DNA of 64,000 bases from Bacteroidaceae bacterium. Lineage in GTDB: Bacteria > Bacteroidota > Bacteroidia > Bacteroidales > Bacteroidaceae. The stretch is taken from positions 62,001-126,000 of the forward strand of contig CABIXF010000007.1 in NCBI GenBank assembly GCA_902362595.1, written 5' to 3'. The translations under genes and the position numbers were made by a program. The notes under the pieces were generated by a model. The model was not told where the DNA came from. It ran no database searches and saw only the letters and a list, made by a program, of their open reading frames with translations. Shown piece after piece: positions 9,337 through 17,536 of the stretch (positions are counted from its first letter, which is position 1; every line of letters begins with the position of its first letter).

Positions 9337-10689
9337 ATGGCAAATTTAATTAAATTGCGTAAAGGCTTAGACATAAACCTGAAAGGCAAGGCTGCTGCAC
9401 AAGTGGTGGCTGTAAAGGAGCCGGGATTCTATTCACTGTGTCCCGATGATTTTACAGGCGTGACTCCGAAGGTAGTCGTGAAGGAACAGGAATATGTCAT
9501 GGCCGGAGGACCCTTGTTTGTAGACAAGAATCATCCTGAAGTGAAATTTGTTTCGCCGGTAAGTGGCGTAGTAACAAGCGTGGAACGTGGAGCAAGACGT
9601 AAGGTGATGAGCATTACCGTACAGGCTGCTGCGGAACAGGACTTCGAAGAATTCGGCAAGAAGAGCGTAGCTTCTCTCGACGGGGCTGCCGTAAAGGACG
9701 TGTTGCTGAATGCCGGTCTGTTCGCCTTTGTCCGTCAGCGTCCGTATGACGTAGTGGCCGATCCGACTGTAGCACCTCGTGCTATCTTCGTTTCTGCATT
9801 CGACACGAACCCGCTGGCTCCAGAATTTGAACTGGCGCTTTCTGGCGAAGAAGCGAATTTCCAGACTGGACTGGATGCGTTGGCTAAGATGGCCAAGACA
9901 TACCTGAGTATCAGTGTGAACCAGAAGTCACCTGCTTTGACGCAGGCAAAGAATGTGGAAGTCAATGTGTTTGACGGACCTCATCCGGCAGGTAACGTCG
10001 GCGTGCAGATTAACCACATTGCTCCGGTAAACAAGGGTGAAACAGTATGGACTATTGATCCGCAGGCTGTCATCTTTATTGGCCGGCTGTTCAATACGGG
10101 ACGTGTAGACTTTACCCGTACTGTGGCAGTGACTGGTTCGGAAGTGTTGAAACCTGCTTACGTGAAGCTGAAAGTAGGTGCCCTGCTGACAGGTGTATTT
10201 GCCAACAATGTAACTACGGACAAGGCTTTGCGTTATATCAGCGGTAACGTATTGACCGGAAAGCAGATTACTGCCAACGGTTATCTGGGAGCCTTCCACA
10301 GCCAGTTGACCGTGATTCCGGAAGGAAGCGACGTACACGAAATGCTGGGTTGGATCATGCCGCGTCTGAACGATTTCAGTACCAGCCATTCTTATTTCAG
10401 CTGGATGATGGGCAAGAAGAAAGAATATGTGTTGGATGCACGTGTGAAGGGTGGTGAACGCCACATGATCATGTCGAACGAATACGACCACGTACTTCCG
10501 ATGGATATCCTGCCGGAATACCTGATCAAGGCCATCATTGCGGGCGACATCGACCGTATGGAAGCACTAGGTATTTACGAGGTAGCTCCGGAAGACTTTG
10601 CCTTGTGTGAATTTGTCTGCTCTTCAAAGATGGAACTGCAGCGTATTGTTCGCGACGGACTCGACATGCTCCGCCGTGAAATGTGTTAA
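9337..10689 (+). CDS. nqrA: Na+-translocating NADH:quinone reductase subunit A
   Basis: A 450-residue soluble subunit that docks on NqrB in the Na+-pumping NADH:ubiquinone/menaquinone oxidoreductase. The N-terminus (LIKLRKGLDINLKGKA) and the stretch TPKVVVKEQEYVMAGGPLFVDK are typical of NqrA, as is the biotinyl/barrel-hybrid-like SPVSGVVTSVERGARRKV. Its length matches the family. It is the first of six genes in the canonical order A-F, all within 14-26 bases of each other. The product works with the others to couple NADH oxidation to Na+ export, the main primary sodium pump in many Bacteroidales. Confidence 0.97.
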   Translation: MANLIKLRKGLDINLKGKAAAQVVAVKEPGFYSLCPDDFTGVTPKVVVKEQEYVMAGGPLFVDKNHPEVKFVSPVSGVVTSVERGARRKVMSITVQAAAEQDFEEFGKKSVASLDGAAVKDVLLNAGLFAFVRQRPYDVVADPTVAPRAIFVSAFDTNPLAPEFELALSGEEANFQTGLDALAKMAKTYLSISVNQKSPALTQAKNVEVNVFDGPHPAGNVGVQINHIAPVNKGETVWTIDPQAVIFIGRLFNTGRVDFTRTVAVTGSEVLKPAYVKLKVGALLTGVFANNVTTDKALRYISGNVLTGKQITANGYLGAFHSQLTVIPEGSDVHEMLGWIMPRLNDFSTSHSYFSWMMGKKKEYVLDARVKGGERHMIMSNEYDHVLPMDILPEYLIKAIIAGDIDRMEALGIYEVAPEDFALCEFVCSSKMELQRIVRDGLDMLRREMC

Positions 10690-10714
10690 TGCTAACTAAA
10701 ACGATTATTAATAA

Positions 10715-11878
10715 ATGAACGCGTTAAGAAATTATCTCGATAAGATAAAGCCTAACTTTGAAGAGGGAGGCAAATTTCATGCTTTTCGTTCTGTGTTCGA
10801 CGGGTTTGAAACATTCCTGTTTGTTCCGAACACTACTTCGAAGACAGGTACGCACATCCACGATGCGATAGACAGCAAACGTATCATGTCGTTCGTGGTG
10901 ATTGCGCTGATACCGGCCCTGCTGTTCGGTATGTATAATGTGGGTTACCAGCATTTCCATGCTACGAATGTAGAAGGTAGCTTCATCGAAATGTTCGGTT
11001 ACGGTTTCCTGGCTGTACTGCCGAAAATCATTGTATCCTACGTGGTAGGTCTGGGTATCGAATTTGTGGTAGCCCAGTGGAAGAAGGAAGAAATTCAGGA
11101 AGGTTTCCTGGTTTCCGGTATGTTGATTCCGATGATTGTGCCGGTTGAGTGTCCGTTGTGGATGCTGGCCGTGGCTACTGCTTTCTCTGTAATCTTTGCC
11201 AAGGAAGTGTTCGGTGGTACAGGTATGAATATCTTCAATCCGGCGTTGATTACTCGTGCCTTCCTGTTCTTTGCTTATCCGACCAAGATGTCCGGTGATA
11301 CGGTATGGGTGTCCGGTGACAGCATTTTCGGTTTGGGCAAGACTGTGGACGGGTTGACAGCCGCTACTCCGTTAGGTGTGGCAAAGGTTGCCGAGTGCCC
11401 TGCTTTCTCGTGGGATATGGTGACCGGTCTGATTCCGGGCTCTATCGGCGAGACGAGCGTAATTGCCATTGCTATCGGTGCCGTTATCCTGTTATGGTCG
11501 GGCGTGGCAAGCTGGAGAACGATGCTGTCAGTATTCGTTGGTGGTGCCGTGATGGGTTGGGTGTTCAACCAATGGGGACCGGATACCGCAGTGGCTCACA
11601 TGCCTTGGTATGAACATCTGTGCCTGGGTGGTTTTTGTTTTGGTGCCGTGTTCATGGCGACCGACCCTGTCACTTCTTCACGTACGGAGAACGGTAAATA
11701 CGTTTATGGATTCCTGATCGGTGCCATGGCCATCATCATCCGTGTGCTCAATCCGGGTTATCCCGAAGGCATGATGCTGGCTATCCTGCTGATGAATATC
11801 TTTGCACCGCTGATTGACTATGTGGTAGTGCAGAACAATATTTCGCGTCGTGCAAAACGTGCTATGTCTAACAAATAA
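10715..11878 (+). CDS. nqrB: Na+-translocating NADH:quinone reductase subunit B
   Basis: A 387-residue integral membrane subunit with about nine to ten hydrophobic segments, belonging to the NqrB/RnfD family. The stretch VDGLTAATPLG (211-221) corresponds to the covalent FMN attachment motif; Thr218 is the expected phosphoester-linked residue. The N-terminal LRNYLDKIKPNFEEGGKFHAF is characteristic. NqrB carries FMN and riboflavin and forms part of the Na+ channel and quinone site. It sits 25 bases after nqrA and 14 before nqrC. Confidence 0.97.
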   Translation: MNALRNYLDKIKPNFEEGGKFHAFRSVFDGFETFLFVPNTTSKTGTHIHDAIDSKRIMSFVVIALIPALLFGMYNVGYQHFHATNVEGSFIEMFGYGFLAVLPKIIVSYVVGLGIEFVVAQWKKEEIQEGFLVSGMLIPMIVPVECPLWMLAVATAFSVIFAKEVFGGTGMNIFNPALITRAFLFFAYPTKMSGDTVWVSGDSIFGLGKTVDGLTAATPLGVAKVAECPAFSWDMVTGLIPGSIGETSVIAIAIGAVILLWSGVASWRTMLSVFVGGAVMGWVFNQWGPDTAVAHMPWYEHLCLGGFCFGAVFMATDPVTSSRTENGKYVYGFLIGAMAIIIRVLNPGYPEGMMLAILLMNIFAPLIDYVVVQNNISRRAKRAMSNK

Positions 11879-11892
11879 AAACCGAAAATACA

Positions 11893-12573
11893 ATGAATAC
11901 CAATAGTAACTCTTATACTATCATTTATGCTTCGGTAATGGTTGTTATCGTAGCATTCTTGCTGGCTTTCGTCAACTCTTCTTTGCGCGACCTGCAAGGA
12001 AAAAATGTAGAGTTGGATACGAAAAAACAGATTCTTTCGGCTTTGGGTATCCGTGAAGTGGAAGATGCGGAAGCCAAATTTGCCGAAGTGGTGAAAGAAG
12101 ACATGCTGGTGGCTGAAGACGGTTCGCTGAAGCCATACGAAGGCAGCTTCGTTACCGGATATGAGAAAGCATATAAGGAAAAGGGAGAAGCCCATCTTTT
12201 CGTCTGCGAGATAGACGGACAGAAGAAGTATGTTATACCCGTTTATGGTACGGGATTGTGGGGTGCCATCTGGGGCTATGTAGCCTTGAACGAGGATAAG
12301 AACACCGTGTATGGCACTTATTTCTCACATGCATCAGAAACTCCGGGCCTGGGTGCGGAAATCGCTACCGAACATTTCCAGAATGAGTTCAAGGACAAGA
12401 ACGTGCTGGACGGAGATGCCATCGGACTGGATGTCGTAAAGAACGGGAAGATTGACAAGCCTGAGTTCCAGGTGGACGGTATTTCCGGAGGTACGATTAC
12501 TTCAGTGGCCGTAGGACAGATGCTGAAGAACTGCATGGGAAACTATACCAAGTTTTTAACCGCTAAAGAATAA
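11893..12573 (+). CDS. nqrC: Na+-translocating NADH:quinone reductase subunit C
   Basis: A 226-residue subunit with one N-terminal membrane helix (about residues 10-28) and a periplasmic FMN-binding domain. The flavinylation motif SGGT (198-201, in DGISGGTITS) ends in Thr201, the expected covalent FMN site. PGLGAEIATEHFQNEF is another family signature. FMN attachment needs an ApbE flavin transferase, which is not encoded in this window. Confidence 0.96.
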   Translation: MNTNSNSYTIIYASVMVVIVAFLLAFVNSSLRDLQGKNVELDTKKQILSALGIREVEDAEAKFAEVVKEDMLVAEDGSLKPYEGSFVTGYEKAYKEKGEAHLFVCEIDGQKKYVIPVYGTGLWGAIWGYVALNEDKNTVYGTYFSHASETPGLGAEIATEHFQNEFKDKNVLDGDAIGLDVVKNGKIDKPEFQVDGISGGTITSVAVGQMLKNCMGNYTKFLTAKE

Positions 12574-12591
12574 TAGGAGGGGAAATATAAT

Positions 12592-13230
12592 ATGGGAAAT
12601 TTATTTTCAGCCAAGAATAGAGAAGTGTTCTCCACCCCGATTAGCATGAACAATCCGGTCACCGTACAGGTGTTGGGTATTTGTTCGGCACTTGCCGTTA
12701 CTTCCAAACTGGAACCGGCCATCGTGATGGGACTTTCGGTAACCATTATCACCGCATTCTCGAATGTGGTCATCTCATTAATCCGCAAGACAATTCCGAA
12801 CCGTATCCGTATTATCGTACAGTTGGTGGTCGTTGCTGCGTTAGTGACTATCGTAAGCGAACTGCTGAAGGCTTTTGCCTACGACGTAAGTGTCCAGCTT
12901 TCAGTATATGTAGGTCTGATTATCACCAACTGTATCCTGATGGGACGTCTGGAAGCGTTTGCGATGGCAAACGGCCCGTGGGAATCTTGTCTTGACGGTC
13001 TGGGCAACGGACTGGGCTATGCCAAGATTCTGGTCATCGTGGCTTTCATCCGTGAGCTTCTGGGCTCAGGTACGTTGCTGGGTTTCAATGTCCTGAACCA
13101 TGCAGCTATCCAGGAGTTCGGCTATGTGAACAACGGCTTGATGCTGATGCCGCCGATGGCGTTGATTATCGTGGCTTGCCTGATATGGTACCAGCGTGCG
13201 AAGCATCCTGAATTACAAGATAAGGAATAA
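12592..13230 (+). CDS. nqrD: Na+-translocating NADH:quinone reductase subunit D
   Basis: A 212-residue membrane protein with six predicted helices, in the NqrDE/RnfAE family. NPVTVQVLGICSALAVTSKLEPA at the N-terminus and LIITNCILMGRLEAFAMANGP in the middle are diagnostic; the Cys in the TNC motif is one of those that, with NqrE, hold the intramembrane iron centre. It lies 18 bases after nqrC and 19 before nqrE. Confidence 0.97.
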   Translation: MGNLFSAKNREVFSTPISMNNPVTVQVLGICSALAVTSKLEPAIVMGLSVTIITAFSNVVISLIRKTIPNRIRIIVQLVVVAALVTIVSELLKAFAYDVSVQLSVYVGLIITNCILMGRLEAFAMANGPWESCLDGLGNGLGYAKILVIVAFIRELLGSGTLLGFNVLNHAAIQEFGYVNNGLMLMPPMALIIVACLIWYQRAKHPELQDKE

Positions 13231-13249
13231 CAAGTAAAGGAAAGACATT

Positions 13250-13873
13250 ATGGAACATTTTTTCAGTTTATTGGTCCGCTCCATCTTTGTGGACAATATG
13301 ATATTCGCGTTCTTCCTGGGTATGTGTTCATACCTGGCGGTATCGAAGAATGTGAAAACAGCTGTCGGTCTGGGCATTGCTGTAACTTTCGTGCTGGTGG
13401 TGACTTTGCCGGTCAACTATTTGCTCCAGACGAAGGTACTGGCTGCCGACGGTATTTTGGGCATTGACCTCAGCTTCTTGAGCTTCATCCTCTTCATTGC
13501 CGTTATCGCGGCCATTACACAGTTGGTGGAAATGATTGTGGAGCGTTTCAGCCCTTCGCTGTATGCTTCGCTGGGTATCTTCCTGCCGTTGATTGCCGTG
13601 AACTGCGCCATCATGGGTGCCTCTCTGTTCATGCAGCAGCGCATCAACCTGACTCCTTCCGACCCGAAGTTCATCGGTGGCATCGGTGATGCTGTCTCTT
13701 ACGCACTGGGTTCAGGTATCGGCTGGATGCTGGCCATCGTCGGTCTGGCTGCCATCCGTGAGAAAATGGCTTACTCTGACGTACCTGCTCCGCTGAGAGG
13801 ACTGGGTATCACTTTCATCACTGTAGGTCTGATGGCAATGGCATTTATGTGTTTCTCTGGTTTGAACATCTAA
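13250..13873 (+). CDS. nqrE: Na+-translocating NADH:quinone reductase subunit E
   Basis: A 207-residue, six-helix membrane subunit homologous to NqrD but inserted with opposite topology. Signatures are [25 protein letters not shown] and [18 protein letters not shown], with the Cys residues expected to ligate the [2Fe-2S] or Fe centre shared with NqrD. It is complete and in canonical order, 18 bases before nqrF. Confidence 0.97.
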   Translation: MEHFFSLLVRSIFVDNMIFAFFLGMCSYLAVSKNVKTAVGLGIAVTFVLVVTLPVNYLLQTKVLAADGILGIDLSFLSFILFIAVIAAITQLVEMIVERFSPSLYASLGIFLPLIAVNCAIMGASLFMQQRINLTPSDPKFIGGIGDAVSYALGSGIGWMLAIVGLAAIREKMAYSDVPAPLRGLGITFITVGLMAMAFMCFSGLNI

Positions 13874-13891
13874 TAGGAAAGGAATAAGACA

Positions 13892-15160
13892 ATGGATATG
13901 AATTTTATTTTAGCGAGCATTGGAGTATTCCTGGTGACTATTCTGGTGCTGGTAGTCATCCTGCTGGTAGCGAAGAATTTCCTTGTGGCTTCCGGCAACG
14001 TGAAACTGACTATCAACGGCGACAAGGAAATGGAAGTAGAATCCGGCTCTACGTTGCTGAACACATTGGCCGTTAACGGCGTATTCTTGCCTTCAGCTTG
14101 TGGTGGTAAGGGTTCTTGCGGACAGTGCAAGTGTCAGGTGATTGAAGGAGGCGGCGAAATCCTGCCTTCTGAAGTGAGCCACTTCAGCCGCAAGCAGCAG
14201 AAAGACCACTGGCGTCTGGGTTGCCAGGTGAAGGTGAAAGGTGACCTGTCTATCAAGGTGCCTGAATCTGTAATGGGTGTAAAGGAATACGAATGTACGG
14301 TTATCTCCAACAAGAACGTGGCTACTTTCATCAAGGAATTCAAGGTGCAGTTGCCTAAGGGTGCCCACATGGACTTCATCCCGGGTTCTTACGCACAGAT
14401 CAAGATTCCTAAATATGAAATGGACTACAACAAGGATATCGATAAAGACCTTATCGGTAAGGAATACCTGCCTGCATGGGAAAAGTTCGGTTTGTTTAAC
14501 CTGAAGTGTAAAAACGAAGAAGAAACCATCCGTGCTTACTCTATGGCCAACTATCCGGCTGAAGGCGACGTATTCATGCTGACCGTACGTATCGCTACTC
14601 CGCCGTTCAAACCCGACCGCAGCGGTTTCATGGATGTGATGCCGGGTATCGCTTCTTCTTACATCTTTACCCTGAAACCGGGTGACAAGGTGCTGATGAG
14701 TGGTCCTTACGGAGACTTCCATCCGATTTTCAACTCAAAGAAGGAAATGATCTGGGTCGGTGGTGGCGCCGGTATGGCTCCGCTGCGTGCACAGATTATG
14801 CACATGACTCGTACGTTGAACACAAGAGACCGCGAACTGCACTACTTCTACGGTGCCCGTGCGTTGAACGAAGTGTTCTACCTGCAAGACTTCCTGCAGC
14901 TGGAAAAAGACTTCTCGAACTTCCACTTCCACTTGGCACTCGACCGTCCGGATCCGGCAGCCGATGCAGCGGGCGTGAAGTACACTCCGGGATTTGTTCA
15001 TCAGGTAATGTACAACACTTACCTGAAAGACCACGAAGCTCCGGAAGACATCGAATACTACATGTGTGGTCCTGGTCCGATGTCAAAAGCTGTGGTTAAC
15101 ATGCTGGATAGCCTGGGCGTTGAAAGCTCTTCTATCATGTATGATAACTTCGGTGGATAA
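13892..15160 (+). CDS. nqrF: Na+-translocating NADH:quinone reductase subunit F
   Basis: A 422-residue NADH-oxidising subunit. It has an N-terminal membrane helix (about 3-25) and a plant-type ferredoxin domain whose [2Fe-2S] ligands are Cys70, Cys76, Cys79 and Cys111 (motif CGGKGSCGQC ... GC). An FAD-binding domain (RAYSMANYP) and an NADH-binding domain (GGGAGMAPLRAQ ... YYMCGPGPM) follow. It passes electrons from NADH to NqrC/NqrB. It is the last gene of the operon; a strong terminator follows 31 bases after the stop. Confidence 0.97.
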   Translation: MDMNFILASIGVFLVTILVLVVILLVAKNFLVASGNVKLTINGDKEMEVESGSTLLNTLAVNGVFLPSACGGKGSCGQCKCQVIEGGGEILPSEVSHFSRKQQKDHWRLGCQVKVKGDLSIKVPESVMGVKEYECTVISNKNVATFIKEFKVQLPKGAHMDFIPGSYAQIKIPKYEMDYNKDIDKDLIGKEYLPAWEKFGLFNLKCKNEEETIRAYSMANYPAEGDVFMLTVRIATPPFKPDRSGFMDVMPGIASSYIFTLKPGDKVLMSGPYGDFHPIFNSKKEMIWVGGGAGMAPLRAQIMHMTRTLNTRDRELHYFYGARALNEVFYLQDFLQLEKDFSNFHFHLALDRPDPAADAAGVKYTPGFVHQVMYNTYLKDHEAPEDIEYYMCGPGPMSKAVVNMLDSLGVESSSIMYDNFGG

Positions 15161-15191
15161 TCAAGAAATTATAAGTCTTGAAATAAAGAAA

Positions 15192-15220
15192 AGCCTCTGC
15201 ACAGCGCAGGGGCTTTTTTT
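15192..15220 (+). terminator. Rho-independent terminator of the nqr operon
   Basis: AGCCTCTGC (15192-15200), a 5-base loop, GCAGGGGCT (15206-15214), then six further T's. The 9-base stem has one G-U pair. Confidence 0.9.
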
Positions 15221-15483
15221 ATGCCATAAAGACTCTTCGTCGGTTGTCGCGTGAGCATACGGACAGGAGGGGCTGGCAGAAGTTCGCATTTGGATAAAGA
15301 ATACTTACTTGTTGTTACTTTGTGGAGCCTAACCTGTCGAACAGTCTGCAAGTAGTAATGAATATGGAAAGAAATGAGGCGATATATTACAAAATAATGA
15401 AGATTTTGTTCATTTTGATATCTGTTTCTTGATGTACGTCAATAAATGATAGGGGAAAGGCAACTTTTCTTCTGCTTTGTTTT
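15221..15483. other. Intergenic stretch without a recognisable gene
   Basis: Between the nqr terminator and the promoter of the small secreted-protein gene I see only short ORFs without coding character. The first half is GC-richer than the second, so it may be the remains of a lost gene, but nothing recognisable is left. Confidence 0.4.
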
Positions 15484-15511
15484 TATGTTGTTCAACATAT
15501 ACTTATCTTTG
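15484..15511 (+). promoter_or_regulatory. Promoter with dyad operator of the small secreted protein gene
   Basis: The -7 box TATCTTTG (15504-15511) is a perfect match to TAnnTTTG. The dyad TATGTTG-TT-CAACATA (15484-15499) ends five bases before it and covers the upstream half of the promoter, where a -33 box would lie. A TTTG at 15476-15479 is 24 bases from the -7 box, slightly too far. This looks like a regulated promoter with a protein-binding site on it. Confidence 0.55.
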
Positions 15512-15527
15512 CATCGGTAAAAAGAAA

Positions 15528-15539
15528 TAGCTCGAGCTA
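15528..15539. repeat. 12-base perfect palindrome in the 5' leader
   Basis: TAGCTCGAGCTA lies about 10 bases after the expected transcription start and 52 bases before the ATG of the small secreted-protein gene. It could be a second operator half or a short leader hairpin. Confidence 0.4.
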
Positions 15540-15591
15540 AACTAGAGAATTATTTAGGTAACAAAGTTTTTAGGTAAAAGATTTTAAAGGT

Positions 15592-15960
15592 ATGAAAAGA
15601 TTAGGATTAACATTGGTAGCCGCATTGGCTTTTTCAGTTTCTATGTTTGCAGAAGGTGTGCAGGGCAACAGCAATGCAGAAAAGTGGAACGGTTCAATCA
15701 ACAAGTCTAAACTGACTAAGTATCTGAATCTGTCATCTACCCAGCACGAGAAAGTAGCTGATATTTGCGACTATTTTGAGCAGGAAATGACCCGTGCCAA
15801 CTCCTCAAAGACTGACAACAAGGAAAAAGTTCGCAAGGCTGTATACGGCAACCTGAAGCTGATGAAACAGACACTGGACGAAAAGCAGTACTCAAACTAC
15901 GTACGTCTGATGGCCATGACACTGCGCAACAAAGGTATCGACTTGAACGAAGCAAAATAA
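15592..15960 (+). CDS. Small secreted protein of unknown function
   Basis: A 122-residue protein with a signal peptide (MKRLGLTLVAALAFSVSMFA, cleavage near AEG) and a mature part that is mostly helical and charged. The phrase LTKYLNLSSTQHEKVADICDYFEQEM followed by LMKQTLDEKQYSNYVRLM resembles the 'L..Q..k...i...f...m' helices of periplasmic Spy/CpxP-like proteins, but this is a resemblance only; I do not recognise the family with confidence. It is monocistronic, between its own promoter with dyad operator and a strong terminator. The strong, regulated transcription unit suggests an envelope- or stress-related protein (inference). Confidence 0.75.
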   Translation: MKRLGLTLVAALAFSVSMFAEGVQGNSNAEKWNGSINKSKLTKYLNLSSTQHEKVADICDYFEQEMTRANSSKTDNKEKVRKAVYGNLKLMKQTLDEKQYSNYVRLMAMTLRNKGIDLNEAK

Positions 15961-15988
15961 ATAAAAGATATTTTTGACCTTTTCTGAG

Positions 15989-16025
15989 AACCCCGGAGAC
16001 TTGCAAGAGTCCTCGGGGTTTTTTG
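15989..16025 (+). terminator. Rho-independent terminator
   Basis: AACCCCGGAGACT and AGTCCTCGGGGTT form a 13-base stem with one mismatch and one G-U pair around a 6-base loop, followed by a T run. It ends the unit of the small secreted protein. Confidence 0.88.
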
Positions 16026-16099
16026 TGTCTTCAGAAGAAACATACAAAACGTCGAAGCGCTTTTTAGGGGAGCAATTTCTCTGTTTGGGAATCCCAATC

Positions 16100-17455
16100 C
16101 TACTCCTCGTGATAATCATTCAGGCGGTCGTTCCAGAGATACTTCCGGGTTTCGCTGACGATGACGCCCGAGAGCAGAAGCAGGGAGATAAGGTTCGGAA
16201 TGGCCATGAGGGCATTGACCACATCGGCGAAGTTCCACACGAGGGACAGGTTGACTACGGAACCCACATACACCATCACAATCCACAGCAGACGGTAGGC
16301 CCGCATGATTTTCCGGCCTCCCAGGTACTCTACGGCCTTCTGCGAATAATACGTCCAGCCCAGGATGGTACTGAAGGCAAAGGTCACGATGCCGAACGAC
16401 AGGATGGGAGTGCCGACGTAGGGAATTTTCGCGAAGGCCATCTTGGTCAGGGCCGCGTCGCTCGTGTAGTCGATGTCCGGATAGGCCAGGATGCTGCTCA
16501 CCAGTACCAGTCCGGTCAGGGCGCAGATAACCACTGTGTCCCAGAAGGTACCTGTGGAAGAAACCAGTGCCTGGCGCACCGGGTTGCGTGTCTGGGCTGC
16601 TGCCGCTACGATGGGAGCCGACCCCAGTCCCGATTCATTGGAGAAAAGTCCGCGCGCGATGCCGTAGCGGGCCGCCATCATCACCGTGGTGCCCACAAAA
16701 CCGCTGCCCGCCGCACGGGCCGAAAAAGCCGATTCCAGAATGAGGCGGATGGAAGCCCCCAAGTAGGCATGGTTCACCATCAGGATGTAGATGCAGCCTC
16801 CCACATAGAGCAAGGCCATGAGCGGGACGAGTCCCATGCACACTCTGGCGATGCTTTTGACGCCACCGATGACCACGAGGGCCGTCAGGACGCTCATTGC
16901 TATACCTGTCAGGTGAGGTGATACCCCGTAGGATTCATGGAGTAATAAGGAAATGGAATTGGCCTGCACCGTGTTGCCGATGCCGAAAGCCGCCAGTGCG
17001 GTGAAGATACAGAACAGGATGCCCAGCCATTTCATGCCCAGTCCGCGTTCCAGGGCGTACATCGGACCGCCAATCATCTCGCCCGACGCATTTTTCACCC
17101 GGTATTTTACGGCCAGCAGTCCCTCTGCATATTTGGTCGACATGCCGAACACCCCTGTGAGCCAGCACCAGAACACGGCACCCGGTCCGCCCAGGGCCAC
17201 AGCCGTCGCCACACCGATGATGTTGCCCGTGCCGATGGTCGCTGCCAGGGAAGTGGCCAACGCCCCGAACTGGCTCACGTCGCCGCCGGCCTCCCGGTCC
17301 TTGCTGACGGAGAGGCGCAGGGCCTTGAGAATATGCAGTTGGGGAAATCGCAGCCGGACGGTCAGGTAAAGGTGCGTGCCCAGCAGCAAGACAATCATGG
17401 GCCATCCCCATAAGAACGAACTAATCTCCTGTACAATCTTCGTAATCTGTTCCAT
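16100..17455 (-). CDS. Alanine/glycine:cation symporter (AGCS family)
   Basis: A 451-residue membrane protein with about 10-11 hydrophobic helices. The family signatures are clear: FGALATSLAATIGTGNIIGVATAVALGGPGAVFWCWLTG, KYAEGLLAVKYR, MIGGPMYALERGLG and GLFSNESGLGSAPIVAAAA. AGCS proteins import alanine or glycine with Na+ or H+. I chose the ATG at 17455 (MEQITKIVQEI); the frame is open for 16 more codons upstream but that part is AT-rich and lacks coding character. It follows uvrB on the same strand by 81 bases and may be a separate unit. Which amino acid it carries is not readable. Confidence 0.92.
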   Translation of the reverse strand: MEQITKIVQEISSFLWGWPMIVLLLGTHLYLTVRLRFPQLHILKALRLSVSKDREAGGDVSQFGALATSLAATIGTGNIIGVATAVALGGPGAVFWCWLTGVFGMSTKYAEGLLAVKYRVKNASGEMIGGPMYALERGLGMKWLGILFCIFTALAAFGIGNTVQANSISLLLHESYGVSPHLTGIAMSVLTALVVIGGVKSIARVCMGLVPLMALLYVGGCIYILMVNHAYLGASIRLILESAFSARAAGSGFVGTTVMMAARYGIARGLFSNESGLGSAPIVAAAAQTRNPVRQALVSSTGTFWDTVVICALTGLVLVSSILAYPDIDYTSDAALTKMAFAKIPYVGTPILSFGIVTFAFSTILGWTYYSQKAVEYLGGRKIMRAYRLLWIVMVYVGSVVNLSLVWNFADVVNALMAIPNLISLLLLSGVIVSETRKYLWNDRLNDYHEE

Positions 17456-17536
17456 TTTCTGTTTGTTTTGATTATTTGCGCAAAAGTGTGAATAATAAAT
17501 CAAAACTCATAAAAATGTGTCAGAAATAACGAAATA

